Shown piece by piece: positions 36,266-45,416 of a stretch of DNA of 64,000 bases. Numbering within the stretch: position 1 is the first letter of the stretch; each line of letters opens with the position of its first letter. The position numbers and the translations under genes are program-made. Below the pieces are notes generated by a model. It was not told where the DNA came from and ran no database searches. It saw only the letters and a program-made list of their open reading frames with translations. Source of the stretch: Thiothrix unzii (GTDB lineage Bacteria; Pseudomonadota; Gammaproteobacteria; Thiotrichales; Thiotrichaceae); NCBI RefSeq assembly GCF_017901175.1, contig NZ_CP072793.1, positions 930,001 to 994,000 of the forward strand, written 5' to 3'.

Positions 36266-36291
36266 AAAAAGGGAGCGTAGTCTCCCTTTTT
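36266..36291 (+). terminator. Rho-independent terminator after dapD
   Basis: AAAAAGGGAG / CTCCCTTTTT stem (10 bp) with a six-base loop and a following T run, 15 bases after the dapD stop. Confidence 0.85.
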
Positions 36292-36322
36292 TTATGCTTG
36301 TCATCCGAGTGCTGGGATAATC

Positions 36323-37588
36323 ATGTTTAAATTTATTCATGCCGCCGATATTCATCTGGATAGCCCGTTGCGCGGCCTTTCCCGCTATGACGCTGCTCCA
36401 ATGGACGCTATCCGTGGTGCATCCCGCCGCGCTTTCGAGAATCTGATCCAGCGCGCCATTGATGAAAACGTTGCGTTCATCCTACTGGCGGGTGACATCT
36501 ACGATAGCGATTGGAAAGACTACAGCACCGGCATTTTCCTTAGTCAGCAAATCGGCAAACTCAAAGCCCACAATATTCACGTCTATGCGGTATTGGGTAA
36601 TCATGATGCCGCCAATAAAATGACCAAGGCGTTGGATAGTCCCAGCAATATGACGATCTTTGCGCATCGTAAGGTCGAAAAAATCCACCTTGCCGACCTT
36701 GGCGTGGTGATTCATGGGCGTAGTTTCGGTACTCAACACGTCTACGATAACCTCGTGACGGATTTTTCACCCGCCAGCAAAGATCTCTTCAACATTGGCT
36801 TATTGCACACCAGTCTTGAGGGGCGCGATGGTCACGCGCCTTACGCCCCGTGCAGCGTGGATGAGATGCGCTCAAAAGGTTATCACTATTGGGCGTTGGG
36901 TCATGTTCACCAATACGAACTGGTGGCACAAGCACCGTGGATTGTGTTTCCCGGCTGTATCCAAGGCCGCCACGTCCGCGAAACCGGGGCAAAAGGTTGC
37001 GTATTAGTGAGCGTCAGTGAGGGTGAGGTTCGTAGTGTCGAACCCGTGGCGTTGGATGTGTTGCGCTGGGTACTGTGCCGCGTAGATGTTACCGATACTG
37101 CCACCTTGCGCGAGGTGTGGGAATGCATTCGCCAAGCAATCGCTCGCGAACTCGCAGCTGCTGATGGGCGTATTATTGCTATGCGTATTCGCATCGAAGG
37201 TGCAAGCCACGTTGCCACGGCACTTGCTGCCGACCCCGAACACCTTGCGCAACAATGCAAAGCCATCGGCGCGGAACTGGCGGGTGACGACTTATGGATT
37301 GAGCGCGTCGAAAATGCCGTGACTGGCAAGCGCGATTTGGATGCGGTGTTGGCTGACGACAACCCTTTGGCGAACCTCCTCAATGCGATTGTTGCCACCT
37401 CGCATCATCCGGCTGACATTGCTGATTTTCCTGACATCATTGCCGAATTGCGCCAAAAAATACCGCATGAAGCGGTGGGCAGTGGCACGACGCTTGATCT
37501 TGACGCGCCTGAAACGTTGCAACGTATTGTGCAAGAAGCCAAGCAAATGCTGGTCGGCAAACTGTTGAGTGTAGGAGTTGAGCCATGA
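36323..37588 (+). CDS. SbcD-like metallophosphoesterase (YhaO type)
   Basis: 421 residues with the calcineurin-like phosphoesterase motifs in order: AADIHLDSP (D-x-H), LAGDIYD (G-D), VLGNHDA (G-N-H-D), LLHTSL and GHVHQYEL (G-H-x-H). The opening MFKFIHAADIHLDSPLRGL is typical of YhaO proteins rather than true SbcD. The C-terminal half should cap the active site. The next gene (ATGA overlap) is a YhaN-like SMC-type ATPase, so the two likely form a nuclease complex related to SbcCD/Mre11-Rad50. The substrate and role in repair are not established for this family. Confidence 0.85.
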   Translation: MFKFIHAADIHLDSPLRGLSRYDAAPMDAIRGASRRAFENLIQRAIDENVAFILLAGDIYDSDWKDYSTGIFLSQQIGKLKAHNIHVYAVLGNHDAANKMTKALDSPSNMTIFAHRKVEKIHLADLGVVIHGRSFGTQHVYDNLVTDFSPASKDLFNIGLLHTSLEGRDGHAPYAPCSVDEMRSKGYHYWALGHVHQYELVAQAPWIVFPGCIQGRHVRETGAKGCVLVSVSEGEVRSVEPVALDVLRWVLCRVDVTDTATLREVWECIRQAIARELAAADGRIIAMRIRIEGASHVATALAADPEHLAQQCKAIGAELAGDDLWIERVENAVTGKRDLDAVLADDNPLANLLNAIVATSHHPADIADFPDIIAELRQKIPHEAVGSGTTLDLDAPETLQRIVQEAKQMLVGKLLSVGVEP

Positions 37589-40500
37589 GAATCGACCGTC
37601 TCGACTTGCGTGCTTACGGTGCATTCACCGATAAAACCTTGGATTTATCCGCTGGTGCAGCAGGCTTACACCTAATTTACGGCGACAATGAGGCGGGTAA
37701 AAGCACTTCGTTACGTGCCATTATTGCGTGGCTGTTTGGGATTCCCGCCCGTAGCCCTGATGACTATTTACACCCTCATGCGCAGATGCGGGTAGGTGGT
37801 AAACTGCGGCTTGCCGATGGGCGCAGCCTCGACTTTGTGCGCCGCAAAGGTAACAAAGATACCCTGTTACACCCTGATACCCTCACCGCATTGGATGATG
37901 CACTGTTATTGCCGTTTTTGCCCGCCAGTATGAATGAGGAGCTATTCAAGAAGTTCCACGGTCTCGACCACGAACGCCTCGAAGCAGGTGGTAAAGCCTT
38001 GCTCAGTCAAGCGGGTGATTTGGGGCAAGTGTTATTCAGTGCTGCTACGGGCATTGCCAGTTCGCGCCTGATTTTGGAGAATTTGGAAAACAATGCAGCA
38101 GAATTGTTCAAACCCATAGGGACGAAGCCCAAAGTCAACCAAGCCATTGCTGATTTCAAAAAAGCCAAAACGCGCGTTAAAGAATTGAGCTTGTCGGTAG
38201 ACGCATGGAAAGACCTCAATAAGCAGCGCGATAGCATCGAAGCCAGCATTCAAGCCGTCGATGCCGCTATTCAGCAAGCCAGTAAGGAAAAAAGCCGCTT
38301 AGACCGACTCAATCGAGTAAAAGGTGCGCTGGGGCAACGCCGAGATGTCTTGCAACGGTTGCAAGACTTGCAGGAAGTGCTGCTGCTTCCCGAAGATTTT
38401 GAGGGGCAATACCATGCCGCGCGTGACAAATTGCAACAGGCGAGTGAAGCACAGGCTAAAGCTGCTGCTAAGTTGACCCGTTTGCAACAGGAAGTGGCTT
38501 TGCTCAGAGTGCGTGATGAATTGCTGGAGAATGAAGCCGAGATTATTGCACTCTACAAAGAGTTAGGGGCGGTGGATAAAACCATTATCGACAAACCGCG
38601 TCAAGATGGACAACGCCGTCTGTTGCGTAACGAAGCCGATAACTTGCTGAAAGAAATTCGCCCCGACCTCAAATTGGAGCAAGCGGCGGCACTGCGCCCT
38701 CTGTTGAATAACAAAAAGTGGCTGGCGGAATTGGTCAAACGCCATAGTATGCTAGGGCAAAAGCGTGAAGTGGCAGAAGCCAAACGCCGCGCTGCCAGCG
38801 ATAAGTATCAGCAAGCTCAGCAAGCACTGGCGCAACAGCCTGCGTTAACGCTGGATTTGAGTGAGTTGAAAGCCAGCATTGCCATTGTCAGTAAAGCGGG
38901 CAACCTTGAGCAGCGTTACGCCACCGCGCAGCAACGCGCCAAGCAGGAGTATCTCGCTTGTGAGCAAGCTTTGGCTCGCTTGGGTAAGTTTTCAGGCGGT
39001 TTGGAGGCGTTGCTGACTTTGGCATTGCCCGCTTCGGCTACGTTAGATGCGTTTGAAAAACAGTTTCATGCCATTGCCGATGACTTGCGTGACTATGCCC
39101 GTCAACAAAAAGACCTTGAAGCAGAGCAACGCTTCGCCGAGCAGGAACTGCTGGCGTTAGCGTTGAGTGAAGTGCCGACCTTAACCGAACTCGATACGGC
39201 AAGGGTGGCACGGCAACAAGACTGGTTGCTGATTAAACAGCATTACCTTGACCCATTGTCCACGGCTGCGGATGTGGCACTGCCTGCTCATTACGAGCAA
39301 CAGGTGGAGGCGGCTGATCATCTGGCGGACAAATTGCGTTTAGCCGCAGATCAAGTGGTGAAACGCGCTGACCTTGAGGCACGGCGGCACAGCCTGCACA
39401 CCCGGCGTGAAGCGTTAATCGCTGCCAGCACCACCCTGCAAGACACACGGCAAGCCTTGCAACAGGAATGGACAGCACTTTGGATACCGTTAGGCATTCA
39501 AGTGGGTACGCCTGCGGAAATGAAGGAATGGGGGCAAAAAGCGGATGTGCTGCTGTCCAAATTACAATCTGCCCTTGCACAACAGGCGGACGCGGTAAGT
39601 CTTGCGCAAGAATGTAGCCGTTTGCAGGTCGTGTTGGCGACACAAATCGCCGCATTTGCGCCCACTTTAAATGTTCAAGGGTTGACGCTTGAAGCACTGT
39701 TGGAAGTATGCACACAGCACTTGCAGCAGCAAGAAGCGGTATTGGAATCGCAACGGCAATGGCAGCGTGACGCTGGGGAAGCGGAAAATCTGATGCACCA
39801 AGCTGCTGAAGCCTTGAAAACTCTTGAGGCAGAGCAGGCAGTTTGGCGGGAGGAATGGGGACAAGCATTGGCCGATCTGCATTTGACGGTTGATGCACAC
39901 CCAGAACGTGTTACCGCTATTTTTGAGCAATGGGAAGCTTTTTTCAGCAAATTCGACAAGTCGGAAGAAACGAGTCGGCGCATTTACGGCATGGATAAAG
40001 TGCTGAAGGATTTTGCAGAAAAAGTATTTGCGTTTGCGGATAGGATTGGGGTGCAGCGGGATGGACACGAAGCGGCGACCTTGGCAGAGAAATTCCATCA
40101 AGACTTAAACAACGCCCGTGAAGCCCGCGCCAGTCTCGCAAAACTTAAGGATACCGAAAAAGACCTTGCCGAAGCCTTGCAAGACGCTACCTTGACAATT
40201 AATGCGGCGAATCAGGCTTTGGAGGATTTACGGACTATCGCAAGCGTTGCCAGCCATGCGGATTTAGCAGCAGCGGGTGAAGCGTCTCGCCATAAACGCG
40301 CTTTGCAACAACAGGTGGAAAAGCTGGAGGACGAGTTAGGGCGTAACGGCGATGGTTTAAGCATTACGACGCTGGAACAGGAAGCAGCAGCGTCGGATAT
40401 TGATGCGATTGATGCAGCGTTACACGCTGTTACCATGCAACTGAGCGAGTTGGGCAAGCAACGCGATACGCTGCTGGCGCAACGCCAAACCGTGCATGAT

Positions 40501-41073
40501 GCGATTCAGGCGAAAGACGGTAATGCTGCTGCTGCGAATGCGGCGGAGGAAGCAGAACAACACTTAACCAGCGTGGCGACGGGGGCAGAGCAGTATTTGC
40601 GGTTTGCGTGTGCGGCGTTGATCCTCAAACAGCGTATAGAGGATTACCGCAAGAAACATCAAACCCCGGTGTTATTGCGGGCAGGTGAACTATTCGCCAA
40701 GCTGACCTTGGGAGCTTATGCGAGTTTGCGGGATGAAGTGGTGGATGGTAAGCCTATTCTGCTGGGTGTGCGCCCCAATAATGCCGAGGTGTGGGTGGAA
40801 CGCATGAGTGAAGGCACTCGCGCCCAGCTTTACTTGTCACTGCGTTTGGCGACCTTGGAGCAGCAGCATTCGCCGCATAGCGAGCCAATGCCGTTGGTTG
40901 TGGATGATATTCTCATCGGATTTGACGACAAACGTACCCGCGTGGGGCTTGAGGTGTTGGCGGACGTGGCGCAACAGACTCAAGTATTGCTGTTTACGCA
41001 CCATCGGCGGGTGCTGGATTTGGCGGCGACGTTGTACATGCCAGCGGGGATTTTCACCCACGAATTGGCGTGA
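37585..41073 (+). CDS. Rad50/SbcC-like AAA ATPase (YhaN type)
   Basis: 1162 residues. The N terminus (MRIDRLDLRAYGAFTDKTLD) and Walker A (YGDNEAGKSTSLRA, about residue 34) match the YhaN AAA domain. About 800 central residues are coiled-coil-rich (many Gln/Ala/Leu heptads). The C-terminal ATPase half has the signature EGTRAQLYLSLRLATLE and Walker B PLVVDDILIGFD. I see no zinc-hook CxxC in the coiled coil, unlike Rad50. It overlaps the metallophosphoesterase gene by four bases and ends 173 bases before the transglycosylase gene; that gap holds no recognisable element. Confidence 0.85.
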   Translation: MRIDRLDLRAYGAFTDKTLDLSAGAAGLHLIYGDNEAGKSTSLRAIIAWLFGIPARSPDDYLHPHAQMRVGGKLRLADGRSLDFVRRKGNKDTLLHPDTLTALDDALLLPFLPASMNEELFKKFHGLDHERLEAGGKALLSQAGDLGQVLFSAATGIASSRLILENLENNAAELFKPIGTKPKVNQAIADFKKAKTRVKELSLSVDAWKDLNKQRDSIEASIQAVDAAIQQASKEKSRLDRLNRVKGALGQRRDVLQRLQDLQEVLLLPEDFEGQYHAARDKLQQASEAQAKAAAKLTRLQQEVALLRVRDELLENEAEIIALYKELGAVDKTIIDKPRQDGQRRLLRNEADNLLKEIRPDLKLEQAAALRPLLNNKKWLAELVKRHSMLGQKREVAEAKRRAASDKYQQAQQALAQQPALTLDLSELKASIAIVSKAGNLEQRYATAQQRAKQEYLACEQALARLGKFSGGLEALLTLALPASATLDAFEKQFHAIADDLRDYARQQKDLEAEQRFAEQELLALALSEVPTLTELDTARVARQQDWLLIKQHYLDPLSTAADVALPAHYEQQVEAADHLADKLRLAADQVVKRADLEARRHSLHTRREALIAASTTLQDTRQALQQEWTALWIPLGIQVGTPAEMKEWGQKADVLLSKLQSALAQQADAVSLAQECSRLQVVLATQIAAFAPTLNVQGLTLEALLEVCTQHLQQQEAVLESQRQWQRDAGEAENLMHQAAEALKTLEAEQAVWREEWGQALADLHLTVDAHPERVTAIFEQWEAFFSKFDKSEETSRRIYGMDKVLKDFAEKVFAFADRIGVQRDGHEAATLAEKFHQDLNNAREARASLAKLKDTEKDLAEALQDATLTINAANQALEDLRTIASVASHADLAAAGEASRHKRALQQQVEKLEDELGRNGDGLSITTLEQEAAASDIDAIDAALHAVTMQLSELGKQRDTLLAQRQTVHDAIQAKDGNAAAANAAEEAEQHLTSVATGAEQYLRFACAALILKQRIEDYRKKHQTPVLLRAGELFAKLTLGAYASLRDEVVDGKPILLGVRPNNAEVWVERMSEGTRAQLYLSLRLATLEQQHSPHSEPMPLVVDDILIGFDDKRTRVGLEVLADVAQQTQVLLFTHHRRVLDLAATLYMPAGIFTHELA

Positions 41074-41246
41074 ACTTGTGCTTGTCTCGGCGATGCTGGC
41101 ATCAGTGGTGTATCGAGGCGACAGATGTGGCTCTTTTTTCTATGATGCCTACTATCCTTGTAGGGGAACTTTCCAAGAAAAATGGCAACTAAAAGCATTA
41201 GAATTTGCTAATATATAAAGTCTGTTTTAGTCCAAAGGATATGTGC

Positions 41247-41909
41247 ATGAAGCGTTCAGTGATAGGTTTTTTACTTATATTGTTCAGCATCGGTTTGATG
41301 CCAGTAGCTGAGGCACAAGTTTGCGTCAGCATGAATGCCGATGGACTTGAGCGCAAAGCCACGCCGCACTTGGAATCTATTACTACCTATTCCAATAAAT
41401 ACGGGGTTAATGCGGCGATGGTGAAAGCCGTGATTGCGGTGGAGTCCTGTTACAACAGCACGGCGGTTTCTCCCAAAGGTGCGCAAGGTTTGATGCAATT
41501 GATTCCGGCAACGGCGGCACGCTTTGGGGTGTCGGATGCGTTTAACAGCAATCAAAATATCAATGGCGGCACACGTTATTTGAGCTGGTTGATGAAGCGT
41601 TACGATGGCGATTTGTACAAAGCAATTGCGGCTTATAACGCGGGTGAGGGTGCGGTTGATAAATACCAAGGCATTCCGCCCTACAATGAAACCCAGCACT
41701 ACGTGCGCCGGGTATTAACCGTTTATAACCGTTTAAGTGGCGAAACTGTGGCACTGCCTGCATTGGCAGCGGGTGCGAGTGGTGGGCGTTCGAGTAAGGC
41801 CGGGGGGCGCGTTTCCTCGGTGTTTTTGTCGCCGTTTGGGACAGGAAAACCGGGGCGAGCGGGCTTAAATACTAACCGCGCTCGCGCCCCACACCTTTAC
41901 AAGCGTTAA
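41247..41909 (+). CDS. Lytic transglycosylase, SLT domain
   Basis: About 220 residues from the ATG at 41247 (AAAGGA upstream; an ATG at 41241 is possible). A signal peptide ends near MPVAEA-QV. The SLT domain (about residues 45-150) shows the catalytic glutamate in IAVESCYNSTAVSPKGAQGL, then MQLIPATA and the AAYNAGEGAV motif. The last 60 residues are Gly/Arg-rich and probably disordered. It cleaves peptidoglycan glycan strands to anhydro ends in the periplasm. It is convergent with ppk1, with a four-base overlap of the stop regions. Confidence 0.88.
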   Translation: MKRSVIGFLLILFSIGLMPVAEAQVCVSMNADGLERKATPHLESITTYSNKYGVNAAMVKAVIAVESCYNSTAVSPKGAQGLMQLIPATAARFGVSDAFNSNQNINGGTRYLSWLMKRYDGDLYKAIAAYNAGEGAVDKYQGIPPYNETQHYVRRVLTVYNRLSGETVALPALAAGASGGRSSKAGGRVSSVFLSPFGTGKPGRAGLNTNRARAPHLYKR

Positions 41910-43996
41910 AGGTGGCTGGGACTCAGCAGTTGCAACAATTGTTGTTGCGCTGTTGAGGCTACTTCATCTGGTGCAGGTTCGCGCCGTATATACGCCCCAT
42001 CCGCCTGCAATTCCCACGCTTGAGTGTTGTCCTGTAAGTACAATTCAAATGCTTCATGCATAATGCGCTGGCGCAGTTTTTTATCCAAAATCGGAAACGC
42101 GACTTCTACCCGCCGGAAGAAATTGCGTGGCATCCAGTCCGCACTGGAACAGTATAATTCCTCATCACCGTCATTCAGGAAATGGAACACGCGCGGATGT
42201 TCCAAAAACCGTCCCATCACCGAACGCATATGAATATTGGTCGACACACCGGGAATGCCGGGGCGTAAGCAACAAATGCCGCGCACAATCAGATTCACTT
42301 GCACCCCCGCTTGTGAGGCTTGATACAGTGCTTCAATGACTTGCGGTTCAATCAAAGAATTCATGCGTGCCTGAATCAGGGCTGCTTTCCCTTCGCGGGC
42401 GTGTTCGATTTCACGCTGAATTTTGGCAATCACAGCGGTGTGCAAGGTAAACGGTGAAGCCAGCAAATGCTTGAGATCGTGGATGCGCCCCAACCCGGTG
42501 AGCATGTGGAAGATTTTATGCAAGTCTTCGGTAATCGCCGCATTAGCCGTGAATAACCCGAAATCGGTGTAAAGCCGTGCAGTTCCAGCGTGGTAATTGC
42601 CCGTGCCGAGGTGCGCGTAACGGTGTAAGCGACCGGCTTCGCGACGCACCACCAGACACAGTTTGGCGTGCGTTTTGTAACCTACCACCCCGTAAACCAC
42701 GTGCGCTCCGGCGTGTTGCAACTGACTGGTGAGGCCGATATTGGCTTCCTCATCAAATCGTGCTCGCAATTCCATCACCACGGTAACTTCTTTGCCAGCA
42801 CGCGCTGCCCGCGCGAGGTGTTCCACTAAAATGGATTGCTTACCGGTGCGGTACAAGGTCATTTTAATCGCGAGGACTTCCGGGTCTTTGGCGGCTTGTG
42901 CAATAAAATCGACCACTGATTGGAAGCTTTGGTAAGGGTGATGCAGCAATACATCGCCTTGGCGAATCCGCGCAAACAAATCCGGGTGATGTTCTACCAA
43001 CGAAGGCGCAGGACGAAACGGCGGGAAACGCAAATCCGGGCGATCCGCCAAATCACAAATAGCCATTAACCGATTCAGATTTACCGGGCCATTAACGTTG
43101 TAAACATCCGCCGCGCTGAGTTGGAATTGCTCCAGCAGGTAGTCGATATTGTCTTGCGGGCAATGATCCGACACTTCCAAGCGCACCACCGCGCCGTGAT
43201 TACGTTGCGGTAAGCCGCCTTGCATCGCTTGTAACAGATCGTCGATTTCTTCCTCATCGACATACATATTACTGTTGCGGGTCAGGCGGAATTGGTAGCA
43301 CCCCAGCACCATCATTTCCGGGAATAAGCGGTCAATGAAGGCGTGTAAAATGGATGACAAAAACACAAAACTGTTTTCACTGGGAGCCATCGCCGTTGGC
43401 AGGCGGATAATGCGTGGTAACGTGCGTGGTGCTTGCACAATCGCGGTGTCAATTTCACGCCCGAATGCATCCGTACCGTTGAGGCTGACAATGAAATTGA
43501 GGCTTTTGTTAATCACATTCGGGAACGGATGTGCCGGGTCAAGCCCCAGCGGGCTGAGCAGTGGCATCAATTCGCGGTCGAAGTAATCCGACAGCCAAGC
43601 ACGTTGGGTAGCATCCCAATGGGTGCGCCTGACAAAGTGGATGCGCTCTTGTTTCAATGCGGGAATCAGGGTTTCGTTCAAGAGCTTGTATTGACGATCC
43701 ACCAAATCGTGGGTGACTTCATGGATGCGCTGCAAAGCCGCCGTGGGGGATAACGCATCCGCGCCGATGGAGGTCAGTTCCAGACTCAATTGCTGTTTGA
43801 GGCTGGCAACGCGCACCTCGAAAAACTCGTCAAGGTTGGAGCTGGAAATGCACAAAAATTTCAAACGCTCCAGCAAGGACAAGCTGGCATCTTGGGCTAA
43901 CTCAAGGACACGGCAGTTGAAAGCCAATAGACTGAGTTCACGATTGATATAGTATTGTGGGTTAGCCAAATCAAATGGCGGGTTATCTTCCTGCAT
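41906..43996 (-). CDS. ppk1: Polyphosphate kinase 1
   Basis: Reversibly makes polyphosphate from ATP. About 696 residues from the ATG at 43996 (MQEDNPPF; GGAAG upstream); a longer frame to 44167 adds 57 residues that lie over the promoter and do not look like PPK. The N-terminal domain starts YINRELSLLAFNCRVLE, a PPK signature. The catalytic core has VGYKTHAKLCLVVRRE with the phospho-accepting histidine and HLGTGNYH, with a second histidine region near SADWMPRNFFRRVE. It has its own Pho-box-like promoter. Confidence 0.95.
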   Translation of the reverse strand: MQEDNPPFDLANPQYYINRELSLLAFNCRVLELAQDASLSLLERLKFLCISSSNLDEFFEVRVASLKQQLSLELTSIGADALSPTAALQRIHEVTHDLVDRQYKLLNETLIPALKQERIHFVRRTHWDATQRAWLSDYFDRELMPLLSPLGLDPAHPFPNVINKSLNFIVSLNGTDAFGREIDTAIVQAPRTLPRIIRLPTAMAPSENSFVFLSSILHAFIDRLFPEMMVLGCYQFRLTRNSNMYVDEEEIDDLLQAMQGGLPQRNHGAVVRLEVSDHCPQDNIDYLLEQFQLSAADVYNVNGPVNLNRLMAICDLADRPDLRFPPFRPAPSLVEHHPDLFARIRQGDVLLHHPYQSFQSVVDFIAQAAKDPEVLAIKMTLYRTGKQSILVEHLARAARAGKEVTVVMELRARFDEEANIGLTSQLQHAGAHVVYGVVGYKTHAKLCLVVRREAGRLHRYAHLGTGNYHAGTARLYTDFGLFTANAAITEDLHKIFHMLTGLGRIHDLKHLLASPFTLHTAVIAKIQREIEHAREGKAALIQARMNSLIEPQVIEALYQASQAGVQVNLIVRGICCLRPGIPGVSTNIHMRSVMGRFLEHPRVFHFLNDGDEELYCSSADWMPRNFFRRVEVAFPILDKKLRQRIMHEAFELYLQDNTQAWELQADGAYIRREPAPDEVASTAQQQLLQLLSPSHL

Positions 43997-44038
43997 GGTG
44001 TGGCACTTCCGGTTATGCTGTAATGCTAATGTCGCACG

Positions 44039-44072
44039 AATATAGTGGGGCTTTGTTACAGCTTGATTACAA
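44039..44072 (-). promoter_or_regulatory. PhoB-type box and -10 element of ppk1
   Basis: On the minus strand, two 11-base direct repeats TTGTAATCAAG and CTGTAACAAAG (44072-44051) resemble the PHO box half-sites (CTGTCAT or CTGTAAT plus four bases). They are followed at the usual short distance by a TATATT -10 (44044-44039), 43 bases before the ppk1 ATG. The fit to both halves and the spacing suggests control by phosphate limitation. Confidence 0.5.
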
Positions 44073-44270
44073 GCGGGTTGAATGCAATCATCTTCCCCCA
44101 ATAGCCATTGAAAGCGTGTTGGGGCAACGGTTTGGGTGAGGTTAAGGTTGGTCGTTCGAGGTATCATGATTAAGGTACTTTGTTATTATTGTTTGCATTT
44201 ATTCGTTAGCGTAAATCGCTTATCATACACCAAGTGGGCTAAATCTTATAAAAATGAGGCATGAATAGGT

Positions 44271-44987
44271 ATGTTTGAGTTAATTCAATCCGGCGGCATT
44301 ATGATGTTTCCGCTGATCTTGAGTTCGATCATTGCGGTCGCCATTATTATTGAGCGTTTTATGTCGTTGCGCGTTGGCAAAGTCGTTCCTGCTGAAGACA
44401 TGGAACGCGCCCGTAAACTTGCCAGCAGTCCGCGCTTGCTGGATGCACAAATTGATGAATTACGCAGCAGTTCCTTGATGGGGCGAGTCTTGGCAACGGG
44501 GCTGGATAGCCGTGAATTACCGCGCCACATTATGAAAGAAAACGTTGAGGAAGCCGGGCGGCACGCCGTACAAGAGCTGGAGCGTTACCTGCCTGCGTTG
44601 AGTACGGTCATTACTATTTCACCGATGATGGGTTTGTTGGGAACCGTGTTGGGGATGATCGGGGTGTTCAGCGCGATTAATACCGCAGGGGTGGGCAACC
44701 CGCAACAACTCGCAGGCGGCATTTCCGAAGCCTTGATTACTACCGTGGCGGGTTTGTTGATTGCGATTGTGACGCTGGTGTTTGAGCGTTATTTTAAGGC
44801 GCGGGTCGATGGTTATGTAACCACGATGGAGCGCGAAGCCCTGCGTTTAATCGAAATTACCAATTCCAACCGTAAAACCCCGCAACCGCCTAGTGCTGCT
44901 GCGCGTCCGCCTGCGGCAAGTGCCGCTGCTCAAGCTGCCGCCGCCGCACGGCCTGTACCGCCAGCACGCGGGGGGAATGCCGCATGA
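44271..44987 (+). CDS. exbB: MotA/TolQ/ExbB-family proton channel protein
   Basis: 238 residues with three membrane helices: the first at about 12-30 (MFPLILSSIIAVAIIIERF), the second near TVITISPMMGLLGTVLGMIG and the third near EALITTVAGLLIAIVTLVF, the core family motifs. The C-terminal 35 residues are Ala/Pro-rich. With the ExbD-like partner (ATGA overlap) it should use proton motive force to energise an outer-membrane process; TonB-linked import or a Tol-type role cannot be told apart here. The gene pair leads into msbA-lpxK, a known neighbour arrangement in gammaproteobacteria. Confidence 0.88.
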   Translation: MFELIQSGGIMMFPLILSSIIAVAIIIERFMSLRVGKVVPAEDMERARKLASSPRLLDAQIDELRSSSLMGRVLATGLDSRELPRHIMKENVEEAGRHAVQELERYLPALSTVITISPMMGLLGTVLGMIGVFSAINTAGVGNPQQLAGGISEALITTVAGLLIAIVTLVFERYFKARVDGYVTTMEREALRLIEITNSNRKTPQPPSAAARPPAASAAAQAAAAARPVPPARGGNAA

Positions 44988-45409
44988 AATTCCGCACCCG
45001 TGAACGCCGTGAAAGCACCGTCGATTTAACATCGTTGATTGACGTGGTGTTTATGTTGTTGATTTTTTTCATGGTGACGACCACGTTTGATAAAAATGCC
45101 GAGTTGAAAATTGAATTACCGACCGCTAGTAACGTTGCGGCTGCGTCAACCGAGGAAAAATTGGATCTGTTGATTGACGGGCAAGGGCGGTACTATATCA
45201 ACGGGCGCGAAGTGCTGAATAGCAAACCAGAAACCTTATTTCAGGCGATGAGCCAGACTTTGGATGGAATGCAAAACGTGCCACCGCTGGTTATTTCAGC
45301 GGATGCGAGTGTCAATTACCAAGCCGTTGTGACTGCGATGGACATCGCGGGACGACTGGGTTTGACGAATTTTTCGATGGCGACTACTGAGTCTGCCCGT
45401 AAACCTTAG
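44984..45409 (+). CDS. exbD: Biopolymer transport protein ExbD/TolR family
   Basis: 141 residues: a basic N terminus (MKFRTRERRES), one membrane helix (about 16-40) with the conserved aspartate in DLTSLIDVVFMLLIFFMV, and a periplasmic domain (LLIDGQGRYYINGREV...VVISADASVNYQAVV, two blocks). It forms the proton channel with the preceding ExbB-like protein. It is followed seven bases later by msbA. Confidence 0.9.
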   Translation: MKFRTRERRESTVDLTSLIDVVFMLLIFFMVTTTFDKNAELKIELPTASNVAAASTEEKLDLLIDGQGRYYINGREVLNSKPETLFQAMSQTLDGMQNVPPLVISADASVNYQAVVTAMDIAGRLGLTNFSMATTESARKP

Positions 45410-45416
45410 GATTAGG

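Noticed and set aside
39233-39898. 221-codon open frame antisense to the YhaN-type ATPase gene
   Set aside because: It lies entirely opposite a long coding region with clear ATPase motifs, and its Pro/Leu-rich translation resembles no protein. It is a shadow of codon bias.
43997-44167. 57-residue N-terminal extension of ppk1
   Set aside because: It does not resemble PPK and covers the Pho-box-like promoter; the ATG at 43996 fits the family start.
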